From assembly GCF_004138215.1 (NCBI RefSeq), contig NZ_RYYS01000061.1, positions 1 to 50,048 of the forward strand: a stretch of 50,048 bases of DNA. Reading direction: 5' to 3'. This document shows positions 17,031 to 25,745 of the stretch, piece after piece. A program made the position numbers and the translations under genes. This DNA comes from Anaerophilus nitritigenes. Lineage in GTDB: Bacteria; Bacillota; Clostridia; Peptostreptococcales; Thermotaleaceae. The notes under the pieces were generated by a model. It was not told where the DNA came from. It was given only the letters and a program-made list of their open reading frames with translations, and searched no databases. Numbering within the stretch: the first letter of the stretch is position 1; each line of letters opens with the position of its first letter.

Positions 17031-18185
17031 CTATAATTTTGATAATAATTTCATGAGTATTGGTCTATGAATATTTACCGCCTTTACTGGACATAATTCC
17101 TGACAACAAAAACACCTGATACATTCATCCAACCTTACAATTGGCTTATTGTTAACCATTTTAATAACTTGTGGGGGACAGTTCTTCGCACAATCACCAC
17201 ATCCAACACATATGTTATGTTGAAATACTGGTTTTGGTTGCAACAATTCATTTAATATATCTCTTAAGAATTTTGGTAATTTACCTTCCAATAAATCCAA
17301 GCTTCTTATCTCTGGAACAACAAAGTCATCTATTACAAATTTATCTAGTTGATCCCCTTTCAGCTCTATATCATCAAAATTTCCTCTACATAATTTTCTT
17401 TCTATACACCTTTGAATGGTAGGTACCTTTGTAGGAGCCAATCCTATAATAGAAGTTGCTACTACATCCAAATGATATGGACTTGTTGAAGCAATTACCA
17501 CTCCTATTTTTCTAGGATCTCCTCCACTCGGGCCCTCTCCTTCCATTCCTACAATTCCATCCATAAAAGACAGTATAGGATTTGCTACTAAACATATATC
17601 TACTAAAGCATTTGAAAAATCTTTATTATTAGGCATTCGCACATGATACTCAGCTTTTTCAAGACCTGCTACTATTCCAAACATATTTTTAACTGCACCT
17701 GTAAACATCATCATTCCATGAGTTTTTAGTTTTGATACAGATATTACTTTATCTACTTGTTTTAGTACTTCTATTGTAGTTATATTTTTCAAAATAAATC
17801 CATCTTCATTTTTTACGTCTACTGTATTTGTATTGTAGTTTAACTGAGCCCCTACTTCATTGGATATTTGTTCTATTCCACAGGCTCTATACACACCCTT
17901 TAATACTCTATTATTAAAGGGACCTCCTGGACTATCCCCAATAATAACTTCTGCTCCATAATCAATTAATATTTTCGCTAATGCTTTCGCAAATACGGGA
18001 TGAGTTGTTGTAGCATTCTCAGGTTTCTTTTTCATTAAAAGATTAAGCTTTAATAAAATCCTATCCCCTTTATCTATATATTTTTCTATTCCTCCAAGAT
18101 TATGAAAGCTTTCTTCAATTGATTTTTTAACAAGATTATAATCATATTCTCTACATTCTACTAAAGATACTTTTTCTCTTTTCAT
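17031..18185 (-). CDS. DUF362 protein with C-terminal 2[4Fe-4S] ferredoxin domain
   Basis: This is a 384-residue protein. A DUF362 domain (about 1-300) contains LLKLNLLMKKKPENATTTHP, GDSPGGPF and KLKTHGMMMFTGAVKNMFG, hallmark segments of this iron-sulfur-associated family. The C-terminal ferredoxin domain has two cluster motifs, CVGCGDCAKNCPP (about 324-336) and CIRCFCCQELCP (about 352-363). The second has an extra cysteine. The domain pair is common in anaerobes and is probably an electron-transfer or redox enzyme; substrates are unknown. The start ATG follows AGGAGAG. It stands alone on the minus strand and is followed by a palindromic repeat. Confidence 0.88.
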   Translation of the reverse strand: MKREKVSLVECREYDYNLVKKSIEESFHNLGGIEKYIDKGDRILLKLNLLMKKKPENATTTHPVFAKALAKILIDYGAEVIIGDSPGGPFNNRVLKGVYRACGIEQISNEVGAQLNYNTNTVDVKNEDGFILKNITTIEVLKQVDKVISVSKLKTHGMMMFTGAVKNMFGIVAGLEKAEYHVRMPNNKDFSNALVDICLVANPILSFMDGIVGMEGEGPSGGDPRKIGVVIASTSPYHLDVVATSIIGLAPTKVPTIQRCIERKLCRGNFDDIELKGDQLDKFVIDDFVVPEIRSLDLLEGKLPKFLRDILNELLQPKPVFQHNICVGCGDCAKNCPPQVIKMVNNKPIVRLDECIRCFCCQELCPVKAVNIHRPILMKLLSKL

Positions 18186-18803
18186 TTTTCTCTCCTACTA
18201 TAATATTTTATTTCTTGAAAAATTAAAGGCTTGTATTTCTATTATAATGAAATAAGGATAGTCTTGTAAGACTATCCCATAAAAAATTTTAAAAGTATGT
18301 GGTTTTATTATTTTTTATGGAATTATCATTAACTATATTACTTGTGAGGTAGTAAAAGTTAATAAAAAATATATTTATTTGTTGTGAAAATTATAGTAAA
18401 ATATAGGTACTAAAATCGTTTATATACAATATCTTAGAAACAAAAAATTATTTAATTATTCTAATATCCCTTTTTATCTGACTGATACTACTTATTACAA
18501 CTACTAATAATCCTGTTCCTATAACTCCTAAAATAATCAAGTAATTCATAACTTTTCTCGTTTCAAGTCTACCTATACTTAAATAAAAAAGTCTTCCATT
18601 TTTTAATTTATAAAATGAATTGTTTTTTATAACACTTTACTATTATACGAAATTTTCCATTTTAAAATCAAAAAAATTATACAAATCCACTCAAAGCTAT
18701 AGTTCTAATCTAAAACTAAATCAAATAACATTTTAATAAATATAAAAAAGGGAATTATTGTTTGGTTATACTGTATTAAAAAATATAAGGAGAAATTCTA
18801 AGA
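18186..18803. other. Intergenic region with a hairpin and a possible 33-residue membrane peptide
   Basis: A 10-base inverted repeat, GGATAGTCTT/AAGACTATCC, lies at 18256-18277 without a U-run. At 18448-18549 (minus) an ATG-started 33-codon frame reads MNYLIILGVIGTGLLVVVI then SSISQIKRDIRIIK, a single hydrophobic helix with a basic tail. The ribosome site is weak (GAGAAAAG), so it is not called as a gene. The rest is AT-rich and shows nothing else supportable. Confidence 0.35.
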
Positions 18804-18839
18804 ATGAGTGAGTATTTTAAAAAAAAATTTAAGTTATAG
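18804..18839 (+). CDS. Possible 11-residue upstream ORF
   Basis: An ATG preceded by AAGGAGAAA (about 9 nt) encodes MSEYFKKKFKL and stops 18 nt before the methyltransferase start. The good ribosome site suggests translation. It may be a leader peptide that tunes the downstream gene or a remnant. Evidence is limited to the ribosome site and position. Confidence 0.3.
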   Translation: MSEYFKKKFKL

Positions 18840-18857
18840 AGGAAGGAAGGGTTATTA

Positions 18858-19535
18858 ATGATGGATAATAATTATTACGCACAAAACCTAAATTCACAAA
18901 AGTTATTTAAAGTTTATGACACCAAAATTCCTAGAGTAAAACAGTATTTAGATGTAGAAATCTCTTTTGTTAGAAACAATCTTACTGGCAGTGAAAGAGT
19001 TTTGGAGTTAGGGGCAGGTTATGGACGTGTTATAAAGGAATTGGCAGGCAATTGTAAATCTATTGTTGGTATTGATATTTCAGATGAAAGTGTTTCATTA
19101 GGCAAAGAATATTTAAATGATATTTCCAATGCAGAAATTATGACCATGGACGTACATAATCTTACATTCAAAGAAAAATTCGATGTAGTCCTTTGTTTGC
19201 AAAATGGTTTGTCTTCAATGAAAGTTACATCCTCAGATCTGATTGATAAGATTTTAGGAATGGTTGTAAGTGGAGGAAAAGTTTATTTTAGTACTTACAG
19301 TGAAAAGTTTTGGGAATACAGACTAATGTGGTTTAAAGAACAAGCTGACAAAAAATTACTAGGTGAAATTGATTTAGATAAAACAAAAGATGGAGTTATA
19401 ATTTGTAAAGACGGTTTTAAAGCAATTACTCATACTCTAAAAGATTTAAAAATGATTGGATTTTTATCAGGGTATGAATACCAAATTCAAGAGGTAGATG
19501 ACTCAAGTGTCTTTCTTATTATTCATAAAAAATAG
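18858..19535 (+). CDS. Class I SAM-dependent methyltransferase
   Basis: This is a 225-residue Rossmann-fold methyltransferase. Motif I is VLELGAGYGRVIKEL (about 52-66), an acidic residue ends beta-2 (VGIDIS), and a motif near beta-4 is FDVVLCLQNGLSSM. The substrate is unknown; such stand-alone enzymes act on small molecules, lipids or proteins. The start ATG (18858, or the adjacent 18861) follows GGAAGGAAGGG. A YjiH-type transporter follows after 47 bp with its own ribosome site, so co-transcription is possible. Confidence 0.85.
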   Translation: MMDNNYYAQNLNSQKLFKVYDTKIPRVKQYLDVEISFVRNNLTGSERVLELGAGYGRVIKELAGNCKSIVGIDISDESVSLGKEYLNDISNAEIMTMDVHNLTFKEKFDVVLCLQNGLSSMKVTSSDLIDKILGMVVSGGKVYFSTYSEKFWEYRLMWFKEQADKKLLGEIDLDKTKDGVIICKDGFKAITHTLKDLKMIGFLSGYEYQIQEVDDSSVFLIIHKK

Positions 19536-19582
19536 ACTAAAAAATGAACATAAGTTATAAATTTATTTGAGGAGGATCAAAT

Positions 19583-20902
19583 ATGACAGAGAAAATAAAG
19601 GAATCTAAAAAATCTCAAACTATGACTAGATTTATTTTCTTAAACCTTTTGGGAATTTTTATGTTTTTTATACCAATAACTATTGGTAACACCACTTCTA
19701 TACCCATTGACCACATTGTAACCTTTATTCGCCAAATTCCTTACTTTGGAATAGTTTATGCTGGAATAGTAATTATTGTGGGAGCAATATTACCTTTTAC
19801 TAAAAAAACCTGGAACAAAGATACTGTTACTATGGTCTTTTCAATTTTTAAAGTGTTGGGAATCTTTGTCTATTTTACAGCAATATTTCATCTAGGATCA
19901 GAAAGAATACACACTCCTGGAATGCTGCCATTTGTTTTTAATAAGGTAGTTATTCCAGTAACAATGCTAGTTCCTGTGGGAGCAGTATTTTTAGCATTTT
20001 TAATGAATTATGGTTTTATGGAATTTGTTGGAGTTTTTATGCGACCTATTATGCGTCCTGTATGGAAAACTCCAGGTCGTTCAGCAGTTGATGCAGTAGC
20101 ATCTTTTGTAGGCAGTTATTCTGTAGGACTTCTTATTACCAATAGAGTACACAAAGAAGGCTATTATTCTACCAAAGAAGCATGTATTATAGCAACTGGT
20201 TTTTCCACAGTTTCTGCAACCTTCATGGTTGTTGTAGCTAAAACATTAGGATTAATGAGCAAATGGAATGCATATTTTTGGGGTACTCTTATTATAACCT
20301 TTATTGTAACAACAATAACTACTAGAATGTATCCTTTGTCAAAAAAATCAGATAAAGGGTATAATGATCAGGAGGTTATCCCTGAGCCTACAGCTGAAAA
20401 AGGAAAATTGTTTTCTACTGCTTTAAAAGAAGGCGTTAAAGCTTGTGAATTAGCTCCTGGTATAGCAGAAGGAATTGTAAGAAATTTCAAAGATGGAATA
20501 GGTCTTGCTCTTTCTATAGGGCCTACACTGATGTCCATTGGATTTTTTGGTCTTGTATTAGCTGAATTTACCCCTATATTTGATATCATAGGATATATCT
20601 TTCTTCCATTTACAATGCTTTTAGGGTTCGGAGCTGAAGCTACCTTGGTGGCTAAAGGTTGTGCAATAAGCCTTGCTGAAATGTTCCTTCCTGCTAGCAT
20701 AGTTGCTTCTGCTTCTTTAGGGGTTCAAGCCGTTATAGCTATAGTTTGTGTTTCAGAAATACTTTTCTTCTCAGCTTCTATTCCTTGTATTTTGTCAACA
20801 GAAATTAAAATTGATATAAAAGATATCATTATTATATGGGTAGAAAGAATTATTTTGTCATTACTTTTGGCAACACCCTTTGTTCACTTGTTTATCTTAT
20901 AG
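19583..20902 (+). CDS. YjiH-family membrane protein (nucleoside-recognition Gate domain)
   Basis: This 439-residue integral membrane protein has about ten hydrophobic segments. It resembles YjiH/Gate-domain proteins. Typical features are the paired Gate-like regions with SVGLLITNRVHKEGYYSTKEA and CIIATGFSTVSATFMVVVAK in the first half, and a second region around FTMLLGFGAEATLVAKGCA. Gate-domain proteins are thought to move or sense nucleoside-like or other small substrates; the actual substrate is unknown. The ATG follows GAGGAGG. The gene is followed after 20 bp by copy 2 of the 63-bp palindromic repeat. Confidence 0.85.
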   Translation: MTEKIKESKKSQTMTRFIFLNLLGIFMFFIPITIGNTTSIPIDHIVTFIRQIPYFGIVYAGIVIIVGAILPFTKKTWNKDTVTMVFSIFKVLGIFVYFTAIFHLGSERIHTPGMLPFVFNKVVIPVTMLVPVGAVFLAFLMNYGFMEFVGVFMRPIMRPVWKTPGRSAVDAVASFVGSYSVGLLITNRVHKEGYYSTKEACIIATGFSTVSATFMVVVAKTLGLMSKWNAYFWGTLIITFIVTTITTRMYPLSKKSDKGYNDQEVIPEPTAEKGKLFSTALKEGVKACELAPGIAEGIVRNFKDGIGLALSIGPTLMSIGFFGLVLAEFTPIFDIIGYIFLPFTMLLGFGAEATLVAKGCAISLAEMFLPASIVASASLGVQAVIAIVCVSEILFFSASIPCILSTEIKIDIKDIIIIWVERIILSLLLATPFVHLFIL

Positions 20903-20922
20903 TAAACAAAACTAATTTAAAT

Positions 20923-20985
20923 ATAATTAACTCCTCTAATAAGTATATTATGCAAACACGATAAGATTATTAGAGGAGTAATTAT
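20923..20985. repeat. 63-bp palindromic repeat, copy 2
   Basis: Same length as copy 1 (16940-17002), with five differences. Two of them turn a T-A pair next to the AAACAC loop into C-G, which preserves pairing if the adjacent G is bulged. The outer arms CTCCTCTAATAA/TTATTAGAGGAG form a perfect 12-bp stem. It lies 20 bp after the yjiH-like stop codon. Confidence 0.75.
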
Positions 20986-21047
20986 ACCTACATATTTTCT
21001 ATATTCTAATAAATCCTATAAACGATAAAATCATTTTAATCGTTTTT

Positions 21048-21575
21048 CTAGAAATTCAATAATTTTCTTTTTTTTATTACAAAATCTTGTGCTAATATTT
21101 TTATACTTCCACCAAACAACTCAATCTGAAATAAAAAGTATTGGCTTTTATTATTTAATTTATACTCTACAGGCGTGTTACTAATATCTCCTTCCTCTTG
21201 ATCATTATAAGTAACATTCCAATCTTTATAACCGTCAATCACAACATCATTGTTTAAATCTTTAAAGTGAAATATTTTAGCATTCCATATTTGATGAGGA
21301 GCATTATCTGAAAATATATCAAAATCCACTGACATATTTAAGTTTGCCACATTAACAAATTCCAAAACTATATTGTACGGTTCCCAAGGTTCATCAAAAT
21401 TAGGTTCATGTAATATTAGATCAAAAAGAATTGAATATTGAGAACAAAGTGTATTTTCATACCTTTTTTTATTCATGTATTGAGGGGGATTGATTTGCAT
21501 TTTTTTCATAAAACCATCATGAAAATTTAAAGTTTTAAAATCTGCTAGAATCTGTTCTGTATCTCTACTTATCAC
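21048..21575 (-). CDS. Hypothetical protein, possibly immunity-protein-like
   Basis: This acidic, soluble protein of about 175 residues has no signal peptide or membrane segment. The early motif NFHDGFMKK and the alternating beta-strand pattern (YNIVLEFVNVANLNMSVDF, YFLFQIELFGGSIKILAQDF) recall Imm50-like and related small beta-sheet proteins whose N-terminus carries FHD. That similarity is from memory and weak. The start is taken as GTG at 21575, behind GGGAGG; a TTG codon immediately upstream is the alternative. It is 122 bp from the DUF5713 gene and may be the last gene of the STM401x-type operon or separate. Confidence 0.55.
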   Translation of the reverse strand: MISRDTEQILADFKTLNFHDGFMKKMQINPPQYMNKKRYENTLCSQYSILFDLILHEPNFDEPWEPYNIVLEFVNVANLNMSVDFDIFSDNAPHQIWNAKIFHFKDLNNDVVIDGYKDWNVTYNDQEEGDISNTPVEYKLNNKSQYFLFQIELFGGSIKILAQDFVIKKRKLLNF

Positions 21576-21700
21576 CAAAATTCCTCCCTTTACAATATGC
21601 TTCTTTGTAAATTATATAAGTTACTTTCTAGATTGTTTATTTTTACTATAATTCTTGATCTTTTTTCAATGATACATATTATAGAATTAATATTTTTTGA

Positions 21701-22018
21701 TTACCACGATCTTTCTTGAATTGCAGTTTCTATATCAATATCTATGTTGTAATGTTTTAGCATATTGTACACTGTGTCTGCAATAGCTTCTCTAGCACAA
21801 GTTTCTAGCTCACTATTGCTTTCTTCAAATTCTTCTTCTAATGCATTAATACTTAAAGTCATATTATCTAGTTTGTTTTGAATTTCTTCCAACGATTTAT
21901 TTCCTTCTTCTATAAATTGTTCTACTTCTTGAATTAGTACTTTAATTTTATCGACTAAAAATGTTGGAAAATAAGGGTCTTTATACATATCCACTAAATA
22001 TTTATAATTTTTCTCCAT
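21701..22018 (-). CDS. DUF5713-family protein
   Basis: This is a 105-residue acidic, all-helical protein. Recognisable DUF5713 features are the opening NYKYLVDMYKDPYFPTFLVD and the later helical stretch ending CAREAIADTVYNMLKHY. The function is unknown. The ATG at 22018 follows GAAGGAGAG and lies 23 bp after the radical SAM/HAD gene, so it is the last clear member of the STM4015-STM4011-type operon. Confidence 0.75.
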   Translation of the reverse strand: MEKNYKYLVDMYKDPYFPTFLVDKIKVLIQEVEQFIEEGNKSLEEIQNKLDNMTLSINALEEEFEESNSELETCAREAIADTVYNMLKHYNIDIDIETAIQERSW

Positions 22019-22041
22019 GTTTTCTCTCCTTCTTTAATTTT

Positions 22042-23577
22042 TCAATCCATAATATAAGGCAAATGCTTTATGTTTAGCTGATAATAAGCCTCTTTTCTCA
22101 CACCCGCTGATGCATTTAGAACTGCCACTGAGTAGGGATAGTCTCTAAAAAGTGGAATATCGTTATGGCTATTGCCTACCACTAACAATTGCTCTTTTTC
22201 AAAGAAATTCCATTGTCTAATCATATCTACTCCATTGGTTTTACTAGCCTCTATACTCTGTCTATAAGCTTTACTTCCATCAAATACCCAATGGGTTGAC
22301 CACTCAGTAGCCCATTTTTTGGGTAGTATCAGTCTAAGAGTTTCCCCTAAAGGACTTTGGTCAAAGGAGAGTTTATTACATTTTAGTATTTCTTCTGGTA
22401 TTTTCTCTAAGGTTTCCTTTGGAAGTATCTTAAATTCCTCTTTTCCTAATTGAAAATCTACCATATGGGTACCATTAGAAAAAATTCCCCCTTGAAAAAG
22501 AGGCCAAATACTTTTACATTTTTTTCTAGCATTATCTATAGGTAGAGCTGTAACGAAATAAAGTTTAACTTTATCATGAAGGTACTCTAATGCTTTTTCT
22601 GTACTAGAGGATATCTTTCCATTAGAGTCTGTCAGTGTTCCATCTACATCTAAAAAAATAGCTTCATATTTTCTTTTTTGTGGTATACGAACAGGTAATG
22701 TATTTCCAAAGAATCTACTCATGCTTATATCTTTAAGATTTGAATAAGCCAAATAACAATCGCATAATTTTCTATGACATTCAAAGGACTTTAAATTTTT
22801 CTCTGAATCATAAAAATTACCTATAGGGCGTTTATTCATATGACAAGGTAAAATATCTCCATTAGCTTCTACAAAAAAGCTTTGCTTTCCTGATCGGCAT
22901 AATTCACCAAAAATGATACCCTCTTGCTTCCCTTCCTCTGTGCATCCTCTTCTAAGGGTATTCAGTTCAAAGGGAAAAAAAGGGTCAATCTCTTTAAACT
23001 GAGACAGATCCTCTAAGCTATAGCGAGTTTTACGTTTTGCCTCTCCATTGAGCCACAGGTAGATATCAGGAGATAGATATTTTTTTAGTTCCCTAATTTC
23101 TTGTGCTTTTCCTGATAGTGCTACCATACCAACACAGATATCTACTTGTGAGGATAATTCATTAGCCTTTTTAGTAAATTGTTCAGGACTAACCATTGTG
23201 GGATGATAACTTCCCCAAAGTTTGATTTTTTCTTTATTCACCCCTGACCTTTCAATATTCTCTAAAAATTCATCAGCATCAAAGCTTAAATTTGTTTGGA
23301 TACTAATGAATCTAACTTTTTCAAGCTTAGCCAGTTGAATTATAGCTTTTGTATAGTATGGGTGAATCATAGCCTCTCCATAAGGAGTAAAAAATATAGA
23401 AATTCGCTCCTTAAATAATATATTTTCTATAGTATTACAAAAACGAATGAGTGCCTTTTTATCTCTTTCAATTTCCATCGCCGAAGTTTTTTTCTTGGCA
23501 AATGGACAATAATAACAGGTATAATTACAAGAGGATAAAACTCCTCTATAATAAATATGTTTTGCATTTTCTATCAT
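22042..23577 (-). CDS. STM4011-family radical SAM protein fused to a HAD phosphatase
   Basis: This 511-residue protein has two parts. The radical SAM domain (1-290) carries CNYTCYYC (C17, C21, C24) for the [4Fe-4S]-SAM cluster. Its C-terminal part has further cysteines (GELCRSG, DILPCHMN, FECHRKLCDCYLA) that look like a SPASM/twitch-type auxiliary cluster region. The second part (about 303-511) is a Cof-type HAD phosphatase with FLDVDGTLTDSNG (motif I), VTALP (motif II) and VVGNSHNDIPLF (motif IV). Radical SAM enzymes with auxiliary clusters often modify peptides. The ATG overlaps the end of the upstream STM4012-type gene by 32 bp. The HAD fusion suggests a phosphorylated substrate or product. 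Substrates are unknown. Confidence 0.85.
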   Translation of the reverse strand: MIENAKHIYYRGVLSSCNYTCYYCPFAKKKTSAMEIERDKKALIRFCNTIENILFKERISIFFTPYGEAMIHPYYTKAIIQLAKLEKVRFISIQTNLSFDADEFLENIERSGVNKEKIKLWGSYHPTMVSPEQFTKKANELSSQVDICVGMVALSGKAQEIRELKKYLSPDIYLWLNGEAKRKTRYSLEDLSQFKEIDPFFPFELNTLRRGCTEEGKQEGIIFGELCRSGKQSFFVEANGDILPCHMNKRPIGNFYDSEKNLKSFECHRKLCDCYLAYSNLKDISMSRFFGNTLPVRIPQKRKYEAIFLDVDGTLTDSNGKISSSTEKALEYLHDKVKLYFVTALPIDNARKKCKSIWPLFQGGIFSNGTHMVDFQLGKEEFKILPKETLEKIPEEILKCNKLSFDQSPLGETLRLILPKKWATEWSTHWVFDGSKAYRQSIEASKTNGVDMIRQWNFFEKEQLLVVGNSHNDIPLFRDYPYSVAVLNASAGVRKEAYYQLNIKHLPYIMD

Positions 23578-24850
23578 GATAGTATGTCTCCATTTTTTCT
23601 ATAACTTCACTAGACATAAACATAGGCCCTATGTAATCAGATAGCCCCATGCCCTCTTGAGTAAGATGAATAAGGTTGTCTTCTTGTACTGCCCATCCCT
23701 TTTTACAAAATTCTAAAATTATAGGGTAATCTTTAATGAGATGTGTACCAAATAACTCTTCATATTCACTTTCATCAATTCCACTATAGTGTAATAAATT
23801 TTTAATTACATAGCGTCTTTTCATCTCATCTTTAGATAACTCATATTTAGATAAGTCTTTTAAAAAATCCTCTTTCTTTATATAGCTATCTAAAGACTTT
23901 AAGCAAAGATTTGGATTCGCTGTATATGGCTCACAATAATGCAAATGATCTAAATAAGTCCTTCCTCCACAACCTAATGCAATCATATTTTCAAAGCCAC
24001 AACTCTTTTTATAATCTGGCTTTTGCTTTACAAAACGCCTCATAGAAATTTGGTGATAGCCATTAGTCTTTAAATATGATGTGATCTCTTTATATAGCTT
24101 ATATTGAAGTTTTCTATCTATATGAAATTTTCCATAAATTCTAGTATTAGGTTGCTGATATAGTGGATAGACAAATATTTCTTGTGGCTCATATTGTAAA
24201 GCCTTTTCAGCTGAGTAAAGTAAAGTCTTAATCGTTTGTCCTGGTATTCCATAAATCAAATCTATATTCAAAATAGGAAAATCTTCATTTTTAATAAAAT
24301 ATAATGATTTTTCTGCCACCAAAGCACTATGATAACGCTCAAGAATATTTAATTCCTTTTGCACAAAAGACTGAACACCAATACTGATGCGATTAACCTC
24401 TCTCTGTTTTAAATAAGCTAATTTTTCAGCAGTAGTCTGATTAGGCGAGGTTTCTATACCAATAAAATCTTCTTTTAATCGAATTCCATAGTTCTTTACT
24501 CCTAATTCAAAAAGCTTATCTAGCTGTTTTATACTTAAAATCAATGGGGTACCACCACCAAAAATCAGAGAATCAAAATGAATCTCTGATAAATCCAAAG
24601 TTTGTTTTAATTGTTGACTATGTCTTAAGATAGCTTGTATATATTGTTCTATTTTATCCTCATTTTTTGAAGGTACTGAAAATAGATTGCAGTATCCACA
24701 TTTGCTGTCACAAAATGGAATATGATAATATAATCCCATTCTTTGTTTTTTTAGATTTAAATTATATTCTGATAGATCTAGTCTCTTTGTATACTCATAA
24801 GCAGTTTTATGAGGATAACTATACATATATTGATTGTAAATATTATTCAT
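23546..24850 (-). CDS. STM4012-family radical SAM protein (HemN-like)
   Basis: This 434-residue protein is related to oxygen-independent coproporphyrinogen oxidase (HemN). The cluster motif is CDSKCGYC (C47, C51, C54), preceded by LYYHIPF as in HemN. The SAM-binding FGGGTPL and IGVQSF segments follow, and IDLIYGIPGQT is typical of HemN-like enzymes. The C-terminal region (about 330-430) is HemN_C-like. STM4012 proteins are not thought to be true heme enzymes; they always seem to sit with STM4011, STM4013 and STM4014. It overlaps the STM4013 gene by 8 bp (GAGGAAG ribosome site within that gene) and STM4011 by 32 bp, which indicates tight translational coupling. Confidence 0.87.
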   Translation of the reverse strand: MNNIYNQYMYSYPHKTAYEYTKRLDLSEYNLNLKKQRMGLYYHIPFCDSKCGYCNLFSVPSKNEDKIEQYIQAILRHSQQLKQTLDLSEIHFDSLIFGGGTPLILSIKQLDKLFELGVKNYGIRLKEDFIGIETSPNQTTAEKLAYLKQREVNRISIGVQSFVQKELNILERYHSALVAEKSLYFIKNEDFPILNIDLIYGIPGQTIKTLLYSAEKALQYEPQEIFVYPLYQQPNTRIYGKFHIDRKLQYKLYKEITSYLKTNGYHQISMRRFVKQKPDYKKSCGFENMIALGCGGRTYLDHLHYCEPYTANPNLCLKSLDSYIKKEDFLKDLSKYELSKDEMKRRYVIKNLLHYSGIDESEYEELFGTHLIKDYPIILEFCKKGWAVQEDNLIHLTQEGMGLSDYIGPMFMSSEVIEKMETYYHDRKCKTYLL

Positions 24851-25718
24851 ATTCTTCCTCTAAGAAAAAATGTTTATATGGCACTGTGTACACAATTTCA
24901 TGGGATAGACAATGAAAATTGTATCCATCTTCACCATAGCAACTGCCATGGTCTGAACAAGCTATAACAAATGTTTTTCCTCTTTTTTTAAACATTTCAA
25001 ACAATCTATCCAAATGGCTATCTACATAACGTAGAGCTGCTGCATGAGTTTCTATATTATCTTCTTTTGATCCCTCTAGATAAAAACTATTTGGATAATG
25101 TATGCTATCAATATTCACATACATAAAAATCCTCTGATCAGAACTGTATTTCATTAATTTTTTTTCTATAAAATCTAATTGATTTTCAAAGCTTTTTGGA
25201 ATGTGACAGCTAAAAGAAGGATGCCAATAGCTTTTTTGAAATAAATTTGGTAATACAGAGTTTATTGGAGTTCTTTTGTTGAAAAAACCTACTCCACCAA
25301 TACATATGGTTTCATATCCTACATTGGCTAACCCCTCTACAAAACTACCTCCTTCAAACAAGAAAGCATTTGGGTTCGTTTTAAGACTAGCTGAAAAATC
25401 TTTAGGCATAAAAAGCTTTTCTCTTTCAAATAGAGGGATTGGTTCTGCACGAGTAGGTAATGCTCCTATAAACATAGCCGTATGAGATGGAAAAGTATAG
25501 TTACCTGGTGCATGGCATTTAATCCACTTTCCATATTTATTAAGCACAGGTGTATTTTCTTTTTCCTGCTGATCATATGCCACATCATATCTTAATGTAT
25601 CTAGACAGATAAATAAGATATCATGACTTCCTACGATTTCATTCATATTTACTGTATATTGAGCTTTTTTGGGATCACCAATTACTTCTTTAGGTACTTC
25701 ATGGCTTATTTTGGTCAT
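24843..25718 (-). CDS. STM4013-family hydrolase (alkaline phosphatase/sulfatase fold)
   Basis: This protein of about 291 residues is of the alkaline phosphatase superfamily. The metal-binding start ILFICLDTLRYDV, the nucleophile region APGNYTFPSHTAMFIG (Thr nucleophile, as in phosphomutases and LTA synthase, rather than a sulfatase Cys) and SDHGSCYGEDGY near the C-terminus are visible. These suggest hydrolysis or transfer of a phosphate, phosphonate or phosphodiester group. No signal peptide is seen, so it is probably cytoplasmic. The start is taken at 25718, 8 nt after AAAGGA; an ATG three codons earlier abuts the ribosome site. It is coupled to STM4012 by an 8-bp overlap. Confidence 0.85.
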   Translation of the reverse strand: MTKISHEVPKEVIGDPKKAQYTVNMNEIVGSHDILFICLDTLRYDVAYDQQEKENTPVLNKYGKWIKCHAPGNYTFPSHTAMFIGALPTRAEPIPLFEREKLFMPKDFSASLKTNPNAFLFEGGSFVEGLANVGYETICIGGVGFFNKRTPINSVLPNLFQKSYWHPSFSCHIPKSFENQLDFIEKKLMKYSSDQRIFMYVNIDSIHYPNSFYLEGSKEDNIETHAAALRYVDSHLDRLFEMFKKRGKTFVIACSDHGSCYGEDGYNFHCLSHEIVYTVPYKHFFLEEEYE

Positions 25719-25745
25719 TTTAATCATCCTTTATTTTATGTGTTT

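Noticed and set aside
18448-18549. 33-residue membrane peptide ORF
   Set aside because: The ribosome site is weak and there is no supporting context; kept only as a note in the intergenic entry.
23546-24850. Oxygen-independent coproporphyrinogen oxidase (hemN) annotation
   Set aside because: HemN-like motifs are present, but the operon context matches the STM4012 family, which lies with STM4011, 4013, 4014 and 4015 rather than heme genes.
24843-25718. Sulfatase annotation for the STM4013-type protein
   Set aside because: The nucleophile region has Thr in TFPSH rather than the sulfatase C/SxPxR motif that gives formylglycine.
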